Part shown: positions 53,061 to 64,000 of the stretch, piece by piece | How the letters are laid out: the number at the start of each line of letters is the position of its first letter | Numbering within the stretch: position 1 is the first letter of the stretch | Assembly: GCA_030710605.1 (NCBI GenBank) | Contig: CP092880.1 | Coordinates: 26,722,274 to 26,786,273 of the forward strand | Length of the DNA: 64,000 nucleotides | From: Cordylochernes scorpioides | Lineage: Eukaryota; Arthropoda; Arachnida; Pseudoscorpiones; Chernetidae | Direction of reading: 5' to 3' | Position numbers and translations under genes: made by a program | Notes under the pieces: generated by a model | What the model was told of the DNA's origin: nothing | Database searches by the model: none | What the model saw: only the letters and a program-made list of their open reading frames with translations

Positions 53061-53098
53061 AAGCCATCCACGGACGCTGTTGGCGCTCGTCAGCGTGG
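53061..53098 (-). pseudogene. Broken hammerhead in repeat copy C
   Basis: Minus strand: TCCACG and CTGACGA (53087-53093) and the GCGC stem strand are intact, but the GAAA and the adjoining bases are deleted relative to copies A and B. It cannot cleave. Confidence 0.6.
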
Positions 53099-54329
53099 AG
53101 CAGGCTGTACCACTGAGACAGAGCTTCATATATATACCTTGAAGAAATGCAAATTGAAACTAGAGGTTGTAAGATTTCTTGGGGTTCTTGGATTGATTTG
53201 GTGTCTTGTGTTGCTGTAAGAACTGCTCCATTTATTGGTTGGTAACAACAAAAATGTCTTTAGTTATTTGTCTTAGTTGAAATCTCTTTTTGTGAACTTT
53301 AAATTTTTCTAAATCAAATTAACAAGAATCTGGTTGAATAAAAAACTTACAAACCGCTTTAATGCCAAGGATAAAAAAGGGACTGGGTGACAATAGCAAT
53401 CTGTTGAACGTAAAGTCTGAATTCTAGGTGGCTGTGTGTAACAGACGTTCCAGATGGAGAGACCCGCAGTGTGACTTCCGTGAGATCCGGCTCTACTAAT
53501 GCCATTGTTGCAGGATCTAGATAGTGACTAGACAGTACTGGGACATTGACAGCGGGTCGGTGTTTAGTGCTTACACCCCTGTGGTGGCCTCTGCGCGATT
53601 AGCCGCCCTAGACTATCCCGCTTTGGTCATTGGTCATTTCCACGCTGGGAAGGGGGGTGGGGACCCTACTACTTTAACACTGTGTATTCACATAGCGTGG
53701 AATGATACTCAACTTCCCCTCCGATAGCTTGCTCGCTCCACTGACCTAGGACTAGGTACTGATTACTAGGCTGTTGGCTCTGGCGCAAAACTCCGATGGG
53801 AGGCCTCGCGTGTAGACGTAAGTCCGGCTTTCAGCGTTGTCGGTGTCCAACAGTGCTGTTTTCAGTCTCTAGTCCACTAATTCTACTTTGTTGTCAATAG
53901 AAACTCTACAGCGAGCTGTCGGAATTGGGAAGTTGGGGTCAGGGGTGTAGCAATACATGACGGAGTGAGATAGTATAGTATACATCTAACCCCCTCTGTG
54001 TTATGTATCTAGATATCACCTGGAGCCCTTACCATGTCTAGTTAACATTTAGGTAAATGTCTTTCTTTAAGCTCCCTTCTTAGGTCACCGAGTCCCTCAT
54101 TTATAACTTGGCATTCATGCGGAATATAAATTATTAACTCCCTTGGAAAATAATAAATAAATGTTACTCTATATATTTGGAGAGCTCTCATTATCTGAAA
54201 TAGAATATTTGTGACAACAATGAAAGAGGGTGCCACGGGAGTAAATGAGCATCTAATTATTTCTTCAAATATATTTATCTTCCTTTTTCTTATCACCATT
54301 CAATCATATTATGGCATAAAGCTTGTAGA

Positions 54330-55040
54330 GTTGAAAACCATCATGACTGAGAGAAGTAGAATGCCTCTGCCTTTGTAATTAAGACTGGCAGCTCTACTCA
54401 GTAGCAGGCCGCCTCTGAGATGAGGAACCGACGCCATGTGCAGTCGCTCCTAACATGGAGTACAAACGCTGCTCATCTTGTATCCCTGGATCAGGAGCCC
54501 TTACAGTCTACAATCATTCAGACCAGCTGAGCACAAATTTTCAGAGAGATTGTTACTGCTAATTCTCCTCCTTTTTTATCCAGACTTTGAACCAACAACG
54601 GCGAAGTTTCAAATGCATTTAAAGTGTAGGTCTGGTAGCACTGCTCCTTTTTAGATAACGGGGCACTATGGGAGATGGAATGATCTGTGAGATAAATATG
54701 TAGAGATCAGGAAGTTGGCGAGGAATGGATCAGGGAGATATCAAAATACATAAAAGTATATGACAAAGTGATTTTCCAGCACATGCCACATGTTGCAAGG
54801 GTGGCCAAGAACATGTTAAAAGAGCAAACCTGTAATGTCATATTGCACATGTCATTATCCATAGACAACGTTCCATATAATTACCATGGCTTGCAACTGA
54901 CAACTCATTCCCTGTCCGAACAGAACTTCCAATCTCATGAAGGTACCAACATTTGCCAACATTTGCGTCACATTGGGGTTAGTCTCAAAAGATGAGTAAT
55001 TCTTTCAATGTAGAAATATCCAAGATAGAAAATATTTTAA
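54330..55040 (+). repeat. Composite dispersed repeat block, second copy
   Basis: Matches 140-874 in order: GACTGAGAGAAG-like start, TCCTAACATGGAGTACAAACG, AAAGTGTAGGTCTGGT, then ACTTCCAATCT and AAAAGATGAGTAATTCTTT. Confidence 0.65.
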
Positions 55041-55231
55041 TAATATAAACAATAACAATACGTTTCTTTATTCGTGTAAAGTGCAAGCTTTCGGATCTTT
55101 ATAATACTTTCATAGGCATAGTTATAAGTTGAAGGAACTAAACTGACAGCTATGCCTGTAGAAGGATTTTAAAGATCTGAAAGCTTGCACTTTGCACGAA
55201 AAAAGAAACGCATTACTACTGTTTATATTCT
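55041..55231. repeat. Palindromic Penelope-type terminal repeat (solo)
   Basis: Orthologous in position to 875-1076 inside the same block, so the insertion predates the duplication. Right arm reads CTGTAGA, hairpin, CTGAAAGCTTGC. Confidence 0.6.
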
Positions 55232-55264
55232 TATTTCATAATTTATAGCAATTTTATTTATCTA

Positions 55265-55495
55265 AGAGGATATTGTTGCTCCATGGAGAGGGAGGTGCCA
55301 TTTCCCAGTTAGTCAGCCATATTTCAGAGTCCCAGTTCACGGTTACCGTAGCGGCTCGGGGCTCACGACCCCAAACTACTGAGCAGTCCCTTACTTGTGC
55401 TGCTTCTCTCGCCCACCACGTAGAGGAGGGGTTAGACTTCTGGTCAGGTGTGGATATTGTGACTGCTGTGATAAATATGCATATAGACTTCTGAA
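55265..55495 (+). repeat. Dispersed repeat segment (GCTCCATGG block)
   Basis: Copy of 1105-1345 and 33300-33475. Confidence 0.6.
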
Positions 55496-55519
55496 GCTTT
55501 TTATTGGGCACAACAAACA

Positions 55520-55681
55520 TAAGTAGCAGGGTGTTATTTTACCGTGAACTTTTCGTGGCCTAATTTGGAATTGGTCGGCCCACGTTGAAGGCATCATTGA
55601 TGAGCTGATTTCAGACGCTTTCGTCCCGAAATCCATGAAGGCTCTTTCGTTCTCAGGGAGTTCACGAAATATACATCCTGC
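55520..55681. mobile_element. Small MITE-like element
   Basis: Ends TAGCAGGGTGTTATTTTACC and the rough complement around 55655-55681 (ATATACATCCTGCTA), each with TA at the border. 160 bp, non-coding. A single copy in this window. Confidence 0.45.
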
Positions 55682-55689
55682 TATATGAA

Positions 55690-56944
55690 TAATATAATTT
55701 GCATATATCCTGCGCGCCTGGGGTTAAAAAAAAATTTGACAACTAAAAGTTGCGGATCAGAATACATAATATTTATTTATCTCTTGAAACGGTCACACAA
55801 AGATAAAAAAATAATAATAATAAAACGGGAAATAAGAACAAATTGGGCGAATATACATAAATATAACCTGATTAAAAAATCTATATATTATGAAAGGTTA
55901 CTTATATCTTAATTTGGGGTGCTACAGTTGGATGGTTGGAAAATTCCTTCCACTAAATCTTGAGAGACTACATTTTGCTAATTTCTCAGGAACTCTAACT
56001 CTTCACTCTCCCCCTTTTCCCCTCTATCTTAATTTTTCTTATCGCCTTCCTCCTAAATTGCGCCAAAAATTATTTTAACAGAGTAAAAAAAAAATCTATA
56101 ATATTCCAATTCAAAATATAAAAAAATTTGAAAATTAAAAATTATAATTAAAAGTTATTATTCAAAATATTATTTTAATTGACAAATATTATTTGAAAAT
56201 ATTAAAACAGAATAGCTGCTTATTTATTTAAAAAAAGGAAATTTATTATAATATTATAAATTATATACAAAATTAGGAGTAAAAGGAGGTGAAGAGATGA
56301 GCTGGTTTGACAATGAAGAATGCTCGAAATCCTCTTCTTTCTTGTCGAGGCAGCTTCATTATTATCCACCAGCTTTCTATTAGGTACTGTGAGTGAACTT
56401 TGTGGAGGCCGCAGGAGTGGCCTCTACAGTGGCCTAAATAAATTTAAATGGAATGAAGAGATGTCTGCTGTAGGGGGTGAAATGCTAATAATAAAAAAAA
56501 GGAGCTCACCTGTATGTTATAGTGTTGTGGCAGGGGAGGCATGAGTCCCTAGTAACAGAGGACCAATTCTGACAGCCAACTGACTACTGTAGCATGTAGG
56601 CTGTACTACAAACCAAGGCAACCCTACTCCAGGTCCAGAACCCTATGGACATCTTCAAGGAGATGGCTTGCTACAGGAGCTCGCCACTGACCAGGAAATG
56701 TGTGTGAGGAGCTACACCAATCCTGGTGTGGGAGCTAGAAAGTGTGAGCAACCTCCCTATGGACGACCCTCCCCATGTGACCTGCTACACCCCGACCCCA
56801 AAGCCCCTCAGTGATGGAGGCAGACCTGTGAGGCTCGATAGCCTGGAGAAGATGACCAGGCAATAGAAAAGTCTGTGAACCCCACCACAATAACCACCAT
56901 CAACAGCCTCAACCTTCAATCAGAGATGATGGCCCAGAACTCAT
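55690..56944. other. AT-rich region, no recognised gene
   Basis: 55690-56280 is very AT-rich. 56300-56940 is richer in GC and has short frames (56320-56544) without recognisable motifs; several stops in all frames argue against a single exon. Introns cannot be excluded. Confidence 0.4.
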
Positions 56945-57440
56945 TGCCCAATAAAGACATCAAGCATTAAATTGTCTTTTGCTCTTTCCGCTTTTTTAAA
57001 ATTAAATATTTATATATATTTTTAATTGAACTGAAAAAATATATTTAATATACGTAAAACCTTTGAATATATTAAGCAATTTTCTTTTAAATTAAAAGAT
57101 TCTCAGAGTTTTCTCGTAGGGGGCGCAGTATGATTTGACCCAGTAGAGGGCGCTGAAAATTTAAAAAGGTGTCAGTTATGATTGATCAGGCGGAGAGAAA
57201 GCAGCTGACAGTACCGCAGGCCACTGGTCAGCGGCTTCCCCCCTACAGTAAGTCTCTTTTTCCATTCTATTAAATTAATTTAGGCCATCAGCAATAGTCC
57301 TCAAAGGCTTTATTTTATGTGTGTATATATATTAATTGAATATATGTTGTTATAATTATTCCCCTTTTTTTTCTCTTTTGCATCAACTTTGTGAATAAAT
57401 TTTATTAGACTACCCTATTCAATGCACAACCTTGACACTG
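56945..57440. repeat. Left arm of a long inverted repeat
   Basis: Reverse-complementary to about 63490-64000: shared landmarks are AATAAAGACATCAAGCATT, TCTTTTGCTCTTTCC, CTCAGAGTT with GGGGGCGCAG, GACAGTACCGCAGGCCA and CAATGCACAACCTTGACAC. The arms have diverged clearly and the right one runs past the window end. Confidence 0.6.
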
Positions 57441-57989
57441 TTAAAATCGGGATGATTTTATACGTTTTTCTTTCCTGTTAGCTTTGAATAAACTATTTCC
57501 AGATCTCTACATGTCCAAATATTCGGGTGCCAGTGGCTGCAGAAAAGCAGACCACAAATTTATCCATCTATGGCACATATAGAGAACTAAAGCTGTGCCG
57601 CTAGCAATAAATGTTGGGAGGAAAATTAACCAATCATTTTTGGCTTATATATTTTATTTTTGTCTAATAAAATAAACTTTCAATGTACATCAGAGGACAA
57701 ATAAAAACAAAAAAAAAACTTAAATATGATCACGCATATATAAGATTTAAAAAAAAGGTTAAAAAACTATATAAGGTTAAAATAGGGAGGAGTTTAATAT
57801 ATATATATTTAAACTTTACACAAAAGGCCTATTATGCCAAAATCCCATATCTCCCCACCTACCTCGACATCCAGCCACCCAAGTCCAGGATTCAAAAAGG
57901 GCGGCTAAGGCCGCAGTCAGCGGCCTGAGCCCTCAGCAACTCCCAGTCCTCAGCTTCTCAGGAAAAAAACTCAAACTCTAACTGTTTGT

Positions 57990-58560
57990 CAATATCCCAC
58001 TTCCTTGCCCCAGTGTTGCTGGACTCACCCCCCAAGGCTATCATCACTCTTCTCTCTCAGTGAAAAAAAATTAAAAGTATTTTTAAAAATAATAAAATTA
58101 AATTAAATATAAAATTATTAAACAAAAATTCACAAAAAAATATAAAATATTAAATTAAAAATAATTTAAAAAATATAATTTATATTGTTGGATCTGGGCA
58201 TCTTGGGGTCAGCTTGGGAAAGATTCAAGGCTCGTGGTGAAGGTGGTGTTCTGCCCGAAGAACCTTCACCTAAACCTGTGGCTTGCCCATAGGCATGCTG
58301 GAGTCTGCCTTGGTACTGGTGGAGTCAAGTCAAGCACCACAGGTCAGGTGGCTTGACTACAGGGAAGGGGTGTCTGTGTCAATCTTGGACTCTGGCTTGT
58401 TGTTGTCAAGGCCAAAGGTGGCCTCAGGCTCCATCCCTACACCTCAAAATCACTAGAGGTTTGCAGCTTAGATGCACAAAGGTGGGACATGGTTAGGTTA
58501 GGTGGGGTTCTGGGTGATTTTGGCATACTATGGTCACGAGGTGTCCTAACAACACTATAA
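57990..58560. repeat. Duplicated segment, copy 1
   Basis: Shared in direct orientation with 61290-61960: AGTGTTGCTGGACTCACCCC, TTCTCTCTCAGTGAAAAAAA, AGTCAAGTCAAGCACCA and GGTTCTGGGTGATTTTGGC. No frame is common to both. Confidence 0.65.
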
Positions 58561-59165
58561 TAGGTATTGTGGCAAACAGTTTCAAAGGTTGGCTTCGTGC
58601 AGACTAAGAAAAGGGATAGCCAGGCCATAAAAATGTTCAAAATACCGTCCCTTCATAAATTTTCAATACCAAATAGCAACAAGATAAAAGATTTTGTAAA
58701 TTAATTTTGATAAACTTCCAGATCACATCGAAGTATGAAACTATTAACACTCACTCAGACCAATGAACAATGCAAGTGTACAAATTTTCAGACTTCTGGG
58801 TGGTTGGAATGGCCAGGAATGAACAAATTTCTTTTTAAATCTTGTGTTATGTCCCTCACTAGAAATTGACCAATCCGCCGCGAGCAGCCTTCTGTCTACT
58901 TAAGGCCTAATCCCCATTGAACTTTTGATTCTACAAGTTCTACTTGTAAGTTTTGTAAATTCATGAATAAAAACTAACTAAATAATTGATAAATAAAAAA
59001 ATACATTAGAAAAGCTTTTATTCAAATGCACTGAAAGGAACAAATAAAATATTTTATCTTCTGTCATTGAGGAATTAGATGTATCTCTGAGTGAAAATAA
59101 AAGCGGCAGGGGACGATCATATTGAGAGAAGAGGCAAAAATTTAGTGAACACTTATAAAAATCAC

Positions 59166-59303
59166 AAAACTATTTTAGAGGCGTAATATTATTTTTAAAA
59201 TAAAACAATTTCTACTGTCCTTACTGCAATGGAATTCCATTGCAGTAAGGACAGTAGAAATTGTTTTATTTTAAAAAGAATATTACGCCTCTAAAATAGT
59301 TTT
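59166..59303. repeat. Near-perfect 138-bp palindrome without loop
   Basis: Centre is GGAATTCC at 59231-59238. Arms read AAAACTATTTTAGAGGCG to CTTACTGCAAT and back, with a small indel in the A/T run. Related to 4226-4337 and the half copies at 21.6, 29.4 and 52.2 kb; flanked by ACAGATGGCGCGCTAGTGC as at 4350. Confidence 0.75.
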
Positions 59304-59733
59304 GTAATTTGATAACAGATGGCGCGCTAGTGCATCGTAACTTATAAAAATCGCTAATAGTTGCTACATATTAAATCACATTAGGTTCGAAATTCATGAT
59401 TACACTGGTCAACAAGATTTTTGCACAAGAGAACCTGATTATGTTTCTAGTGTAACTTTTCATGCTGAACTCAAAAATCCAATCAGAAATTTCCCATCAC
59501 GTATGGGTTTTTCGTGACGGTCTTTTTTTAGTATTGGGATAAATACACTAAAAATTGCAAACAATGTCACGTAACTGGTTTATCAAAAATATTTTTCTTT
59601 GTCCACAAAGAAATAGCATCTTATCTACATGTCCTGAATCCAAATATACCATAAGTTTTTTTCTATTACACAATATTTCTGAGATACACCTACTTGAATT
59701 TGGAAATATTGTTAATATAAAGGCATATATGAA

Positions 59734-60567
59734 CTAAACATATTTATTATTGAAAAGCAGTGACAGTGGATTTTCTTCTATACGTTGCTTGTGGTAGATC
59801 CCTCTTGAGTGCCCAGCAGACGTCGGCAAGCATAGCGGGCTCCATTTACCTTGGTACCGCTTCTCCTTGCTTGATATAGCTTGATGAAACCTCTCACCAT
59901 GCTCATCGCTAACTGCGCCAAGATTGTCTGGAAAGAAATCTAGATGTGAATGCAGGAAATGGATCTTGAGGGACATGTTACATCCCAGTGCCTTGTAGGA
60001 AAGCAACAGATCATTAACTATGTCTCGGTAATTTTCAACCTTGACACTTCCTAAGAAGTTTTTGCAAACGTTTCTAAAGGAATTCCATGCTTCTGCTTCA
60101 ACTTCATTCAAACTATTTTGAAAATTTCCATCCTGCTGCAATTCTCGAATCTGAGGTCCAACGAAAATGCCTTCTTTAATCTTCGCTTCACTTATACTAG
60201 AAATTTTTTGTTTTAGGTGGGCAAATCCACTGGCATTTCGATCCATTGCCTTGACAAAGTTCTTCATTAATCCCAGTTTAATATGTAATGGTGGTAAGTA
60301 AATATTTTCTGAATCGATCTGGGGTAGATTTGCAATATTTTTATATCCTGGAGTAAATATTTTACGGTTTGACCAGATTTTTTTAATGTAATGCCTTCCC
60401 CTATCTCTGCTATCCCACTCACACAGAAAACAACAAAATTTTGTATATCCAAGCTGTAATCCCCGCAAGAGAGCAACGACTTTCAAATCGCTGCATATTT
60501 TCCAACCGTATCTTTCATATTCTATCTTTTTCAAAAGCAGTTTCATGTTTTCGTAAGTCTCTTTCAT
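59734..60567 (-). CDS. Protein of unknown function, transposon-associated
   Basis: 277 aa, single open frame on the minus strand. Conserved-looking stretches: GLQLGYTKFCCFLCEWDSR (residues about 35-55; C-C-X2-C), YLPPLHIKLGLMKNFVKAMD (about 90-110), KEGIFVGPQIREL (about 130-145), SLKIHFLHSHLDFFPDNLG (about 200-220) and SDEHGERFHQ (about 222-231). From memory this pattern belongs to an uncharacterised, multi-copy protein family in arthropod genomes. The usual longer N-terminus is missing and the frame begins close to the inverted repeat, so it is probably truncated. The D/E/H-rich motifs could be catalytic, but no function is known to me. Confidence 0.65.
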   Translation of the reverse strand: MKETYENMKLLLKKIEYERYGWKICSDLKVVALLRGLQLGYTKFCCFLCEWDSRDRGRHYIKKIWSNRKIFTPGYKNIANLPQIDSENIYLPPLHIKLGLMKNFVKAMDRNASGFAHLKQKISSISEAKIKEGIFVGPQIRELQQDGNFQNSLNEVEAEAWNSFRNVCKNFLGSVKVENYRDIVNDLLLSYKALGCNMSLKIHFLHSHLDFFPDNLGAVSDEHGERFHQAISSKEKRYQGKWSPLCLPTSAGHSRGIYHKQRIEENPLSLLFNNKYV

Positions 60568-61289
60568 GTTGGATGCATGTATTTATCCCAATACTAAAAA
60601 AAGATCGTCAGGCAAAAACCATGGGTGATGGGAGATTTCTGCTTAGATTTTTGAGTTCAGCATGAAAAGTTACACTAGAAACACCATCAGGTTCTCTTGT
60701 GCAAAAAAAAAAGTTTTTTTTGTAGACCTGTGGTATCGTTCCGTTACTTTTGTTTTCACTCAGAGATACATCTAATTTCATAAAAGCTTTTTTTTTAATG
60801 TATATTTTTATTTATTAATTATTTTAATTAAAAATAAATATATAGAATTATAAATTAAATGAAGCTTCCATTAAGAATGTGTAACAATATTGTCATGAAG
60901 AATAGCACTGGCCAACACATATTTTATTGCCAAAGATTTGAGACATGTTTCTTTGTGATTCTGATGTGCTTACCAGAAATTTTGTCTATTTTGCTCTATC
61001 AGCTCTCGTTTTAGAGAAATACATATTCTTCTTAACATTAATGACCTTCTAAAAAATGAGTAGTTACCTATATATATTACAATAATATTTTAAAAATTGA
61101 AACTAAGTTTTTATAAAAGATAAACGTTAATAAGAAGAAAATAATTCTATGTGAGCTAGCACTACTAACCAATGACACAAAAAGCGACTGGCACAATTAT
61201 TATGAAAGTTGAACTTTATATGAATTAATATGCAGAAAATGATGATATGGTGATCGTGATTCTGAAAACCAAGTTATTTGTACTCCCCA

Positions 61290-61960
61290 CTAAAATTAAT
61301 ATCCCGCTTCCTTGCCCCCCCCAATGTTGCTGGACTCACCCCCCCCCCCAGGCCATTATCACCCTTCTCTCTCAGTGAAAAAAATAAAAAAGTATCTTTA
61401 AAAAATACTAAAAATAAATTAAATTTAAAAATTATTAAATAAAATTTACCTAAAAATAAAGATAAGAAAATATTGAATTAAAACAAATAATTTAAAAATA
61501 TATAATTAATATTGTAGAATCTTAGGGTCAGCTTGAGAAAAGTTCAGGGCTCGTGGTGAAGCTTGTGTTCTGCCTGAAGGTGGTGATTTTACACCCACTT
61601 TGGGCTTGTGGCTTGCCCATTGGCATGCTAGAGTCTGGCTTGGTACTGGTGGAGTCAAGTCAAGCACCATAGGATAGTGGCTTGACTACAGGGAAGGGTT
61701 GTCTGAGTCCATCATGGACTCTGACTTGGGTTCAAGTCAGCCACAATGGGACATGTGGCTTGACCACCAGGAAGGGGTGTCTGAGTCCATCTTGGACTAT
61801 GGTTCATTGTTGTCAGGGCTGAAGGTGGTCTCAGGCTTCATCTCTGCACCTCACAATCACTGAGGTTTGCGGCTTAGATGGGCAAAGGTGGGACATGGTT
61901 AGGTTAGGTGGGGTTCTGGGTGATTTTGGCATACTGTGGTCACGAGGTGTTCTAACAAAT
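61290..61960. repeat. Duplicated segment, copy 2
   Basis: Direct copy of 57990-58560 with an extra internal repeat of a GGCTTGAC-(C/T)AC-AGGGAAGGG-like unit (61680 and 61760). No conserved frame. Confidence 0.65.
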
Positions 61961-62186
61961 TAAAATATAACTCTCTAACACACTTATATTTTTATTTAAT
62001 ATTATAAAATTTTAATACAATATTTTAGAGATATAGAGTACACTTATAGTACAAACAAAAACAGCCTAGCATTAGAACAACTTGTTCCAAAATCACTTTA
62101 TTAGGTACCCTCAACAAAAGCAACCTAGTTCATGATTTTTGCAACAATGGATAATATGTGAAAGTTATTCACAAATTAAACAAAAC

Positions 62187-62256
62187 GTTAACGCTGGATT
62201 TGATCCCAGTTCATGACTGTCAGGAATTGAGGGTGTTACCCACTCGTCCAATGACA
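62187..62256 (-). repeat. tRNA-like sequence, possible SINE head
   Basis: Minus strand: GGACGAGTGGGTAACACCC (A-box region) and GGGATCAAATCC (B-box region, usual GGTTCGAATCC with changes), spaced as in a tRNA with a short variable region. The acceptor stem does not close well, so a tRNA-derived repeat or decayed tRNA gene is likelier than a functional tRNA. Confidence 0.4.
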
Positions 62257-63489
62257 ATTTTCATTAGAACAACAACAACAACAACAAAACTAAGTCAGGA
62301 TATTTCCTTTTGTTTACAGAGCTTCTGATAATGTGAGAACACTATTTCTTCCCTTCTACATTGATCCTTAAGGAAGTACCCCACTTTTTCAATATGCCTC
62401 GACCTTGAATTTCCAGCTTTCGAAAATATTGAAATTAGGGATTGACTGTCTGTTAAATGTTGAGTTGGTTCTTTCACAATATACTTTCACCTAATTCCAA
62501 TATCACGTTTTAATCCATAATAAATCAATTTAATATAATATAATTGCAGCTAACAGCTCGCTTCCATTAATGATAATGAGGTCAAATTTTCTTTAAACAA
62601 TACAGAATTTAGGCCTAGTGCCAATTTTAAAGAAATATTATCCTTGTGATTTAACTTCTCTTTTTTTCCCACCAATTTGAACAGACATTGAGTTCAAATG
62701 AACCCTTTCCTTAGAAATTCTGAACTTTAAAATTTTAGTTCCTTTTAATTATCTCACAATCCTTGTCAATGCAATCCAGTGAGCAGATTCAGTATTTTTT
62801 TTTAAATGCGATAATTGGTTTACTGAATATGCGGTCGTGTTACATTTGAGACATAAAATAACATTCCAATGGCTTCTTGAAATAGTTCAATGTTATCAAA
62901 ATGATTTCCTTCTGCTGCACCAATATTGTTTTCCTTAGTCCCAGGCGTGTTGACTGGTTTTCATTCAATTATTTCACATTTATCTAAGATTTCTTCAATA
63001 TAAACACTCTGATTCAAATAGTATTCTCCATTTTATCTTTTGATGTGGAATCCAAAAATGTTATTTTCGTTGTTACATCCTTTATTTCCACTTTATCTTG
63101 AAATCTGTCAATCACTAAGTAAATTTACTCAATTCTTTATGGGTTTGAAGGAACAGAAAGCGAAACCCCTGAAGAATTTCGCGATTTGATTCTACAAGGT
63201 ATGATCATTAAGTTCCCGGGACTGGTACTATAACTTTATTCTACCAAGTAATGTTACAAATATTTGTTAATAATTCTCAAAGTATGATATTCCTGCATCA
63301 ATGCATCGCCTCCATCTTTTATCCCAACTAGCAAAATATGGCAAAATTGTCATTTCCCATGATATACATACTGATGGATCAAAATCTGAGGGGACGGGTT
63401 TTTAACTTATTTTTCTTGCCTGGCTGTCCCTTTTCTTAGACTGGAGAAAACCAACCTTTGAAGCTAGTTGCCACAATATCTATTACATT
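62257..63489. other. AT-rich sequence, no feature recognised
   Basis: No ORF above 62 codons, no inverted repeat and no match to other parts of the window was found. Confidence 0.45.
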
Positions 63490-64000
63490 TTTGTACACAT
63501 TAGGTGTCAAGGTTGTACATTGAATATGCTAGTATTTTCATCTTATAATTTTTTAAATAAAATTGGTGCGAGAGAGAAAAGGGGAATAAAATTAATACAT
63601 ATCTTCAATTAAAATAATAATAATAATATATATACACATAAATAAAACCATTGAAGGACTATTGCTGATGGCCAAAAATAAATATAAAGGAATGGAAAAG
63701 GGACTTCCTGTAGGGGGAAAGCCACAGACCAATGGCTGGCGGTACAGTAAGCTGTTATCTCTCTGCCAGCCAAGTTGCAACTGTCACTTTTTTTCAATTT
63801 TGACGCCATCTACTGGTTCGAACCATGCTGCGACCCCTATGAGCGAACTCTGAGAGCCTTTTAATTAAAAAAATGCTTGATAATATCTCGGTTTTATATT
63901 AGATATATATATTTGTTATGTTCCCTTTAAAATATATATATAAATGCTTAATTAAAAAATGGAAAGAGCAAAAGATAATTGCATGCCTGATGTCTTTATC
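63490..64000. repeat. Right arm of a long inverted repeat
   Basis: Reverse complement of 56945-57440, cut by the window end. Confidence 0.6.

Larger units (their letters stand above)
51010..54329. repeat. Multi-kb dispersed repeat, copy C
   Basis: Collinear with copies A (20430) and B (28147). It contains a degenerate palindromic hammerhead element at 52510-52600, the palindromic insertion 52725-52907, a broken hammerhead near 53061-53098 and the GC-richer conserved block at 53400-54060. No gene. Confidence 0.7.
58980..60790 (-). mobile_element. Candidate DNA transposon with long terminal inverted repeats
   Basis: Outer arms share AATTAGATGTATCTCTGAGTG (59063 and complement near 60775). Inner arms share GCACAAGAGAACC, GTGTAACTTTTCATGCTGAA and TTTTTTTAGTATTGGGATAAA (59420-59550 and 60575-60708). 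The left arm is interrupted by a palindromic element (about 59130-59390). The arms enclose a 277-codon frame of a protein family found in many copies in arthropods. TSD was not identified. Confidence 0.55.

Noticed and set aside
56280-56960. Host exons in the GC-richer patch
   Set aside because: No frame over 75 codons, no recognisable domain and no confident splice pattern.
60600-60640. TCGTCAG near 60606 as a minus-strand hammerhead core
   Set aside because: It lies in an inverted repeat arm; no stem II or GAAA follows.

Overview
This is an AT-rich eukaryotic window made almost entirely of transposable elements. The mixture (Penelope-like elements with GIY-YIG endonuclease, Ty3/Gypsy elements primed by animal-type tRNA-Leu and tRNA-Ala, R1-like and other non-LTR elements, a Helitron, TA-flanked MITEs) suggests an arthropod or other invertebrate. 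The species cannot be told from the sequence, and I could not support any intact single-copy host gene.

Layout. 0-6 kb: composite dispersed repeats, several long palindromes and a decayed R1-like non-LTR element (minus strand). 6.3-8.8 kb: a short Helitron carrying a nested non-autonomous LTR element; paralogous empty sites in the window prove both insertions. 8.8-12.6 kb: old repeats, a non-LTR reverse transcriptase fragment and a 55-bp satellite. 12.86-20.42 kb: a Gypsy element (165-bp LTRs, tRNA-Leu primer site) broken by a 0.4-kb palindrome in gag and a 2.65-kb Penelope-like element in integrase; the Penelope-like element itself holds a 0.6-kb GC-rich insertion. 20.4-36 kb: two copies of a multi-kb repeat, non-LTR remnants (RNase H, endonuclease) and MITEs. 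36.3-50.8 kb: a satellite array holding a non-LTR family, an assembly gap, a second copy of the same family interrupted by a 10-kb LTR element, which in turn holds a Penelope-like element and a nearly intact Gypsy element (43.5-48.6 kb). 51-55.5 kb: a third copy of the multi-kb repeat. 55.5-64 kb: AT-rich DNA with a 277-codon ORF of unknown function between inverted repeats, and 0.5-kb inverted arms at 57 and 63.5-64 kb.

The most unusual theme is self-cleaving RNA. A complete type I hammerhead ribozyme can be drawn on the minus strand at 34821-34875 (six-pair stem I, canonical CUGACGA and GAAA, paired stems II and III). Two more hammerheads lie in copies of the multi-kb repeat (22.9 and 30.1 kb). 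Minimal hammerheads whose stem III is only a palindromic tetramer (AGCU or ACGU), so that they would have to act as dimers, sit head-to-head in palindromic Penelope-type insertions. Five palindromic insertions share one architecture: a long inverted repeat, a 22-31-nt tail on one side only, and a 10-14-bp target duplication.

All structure calls were made by eye; folding, repeat-library searches and alignment would be the decisive tests.
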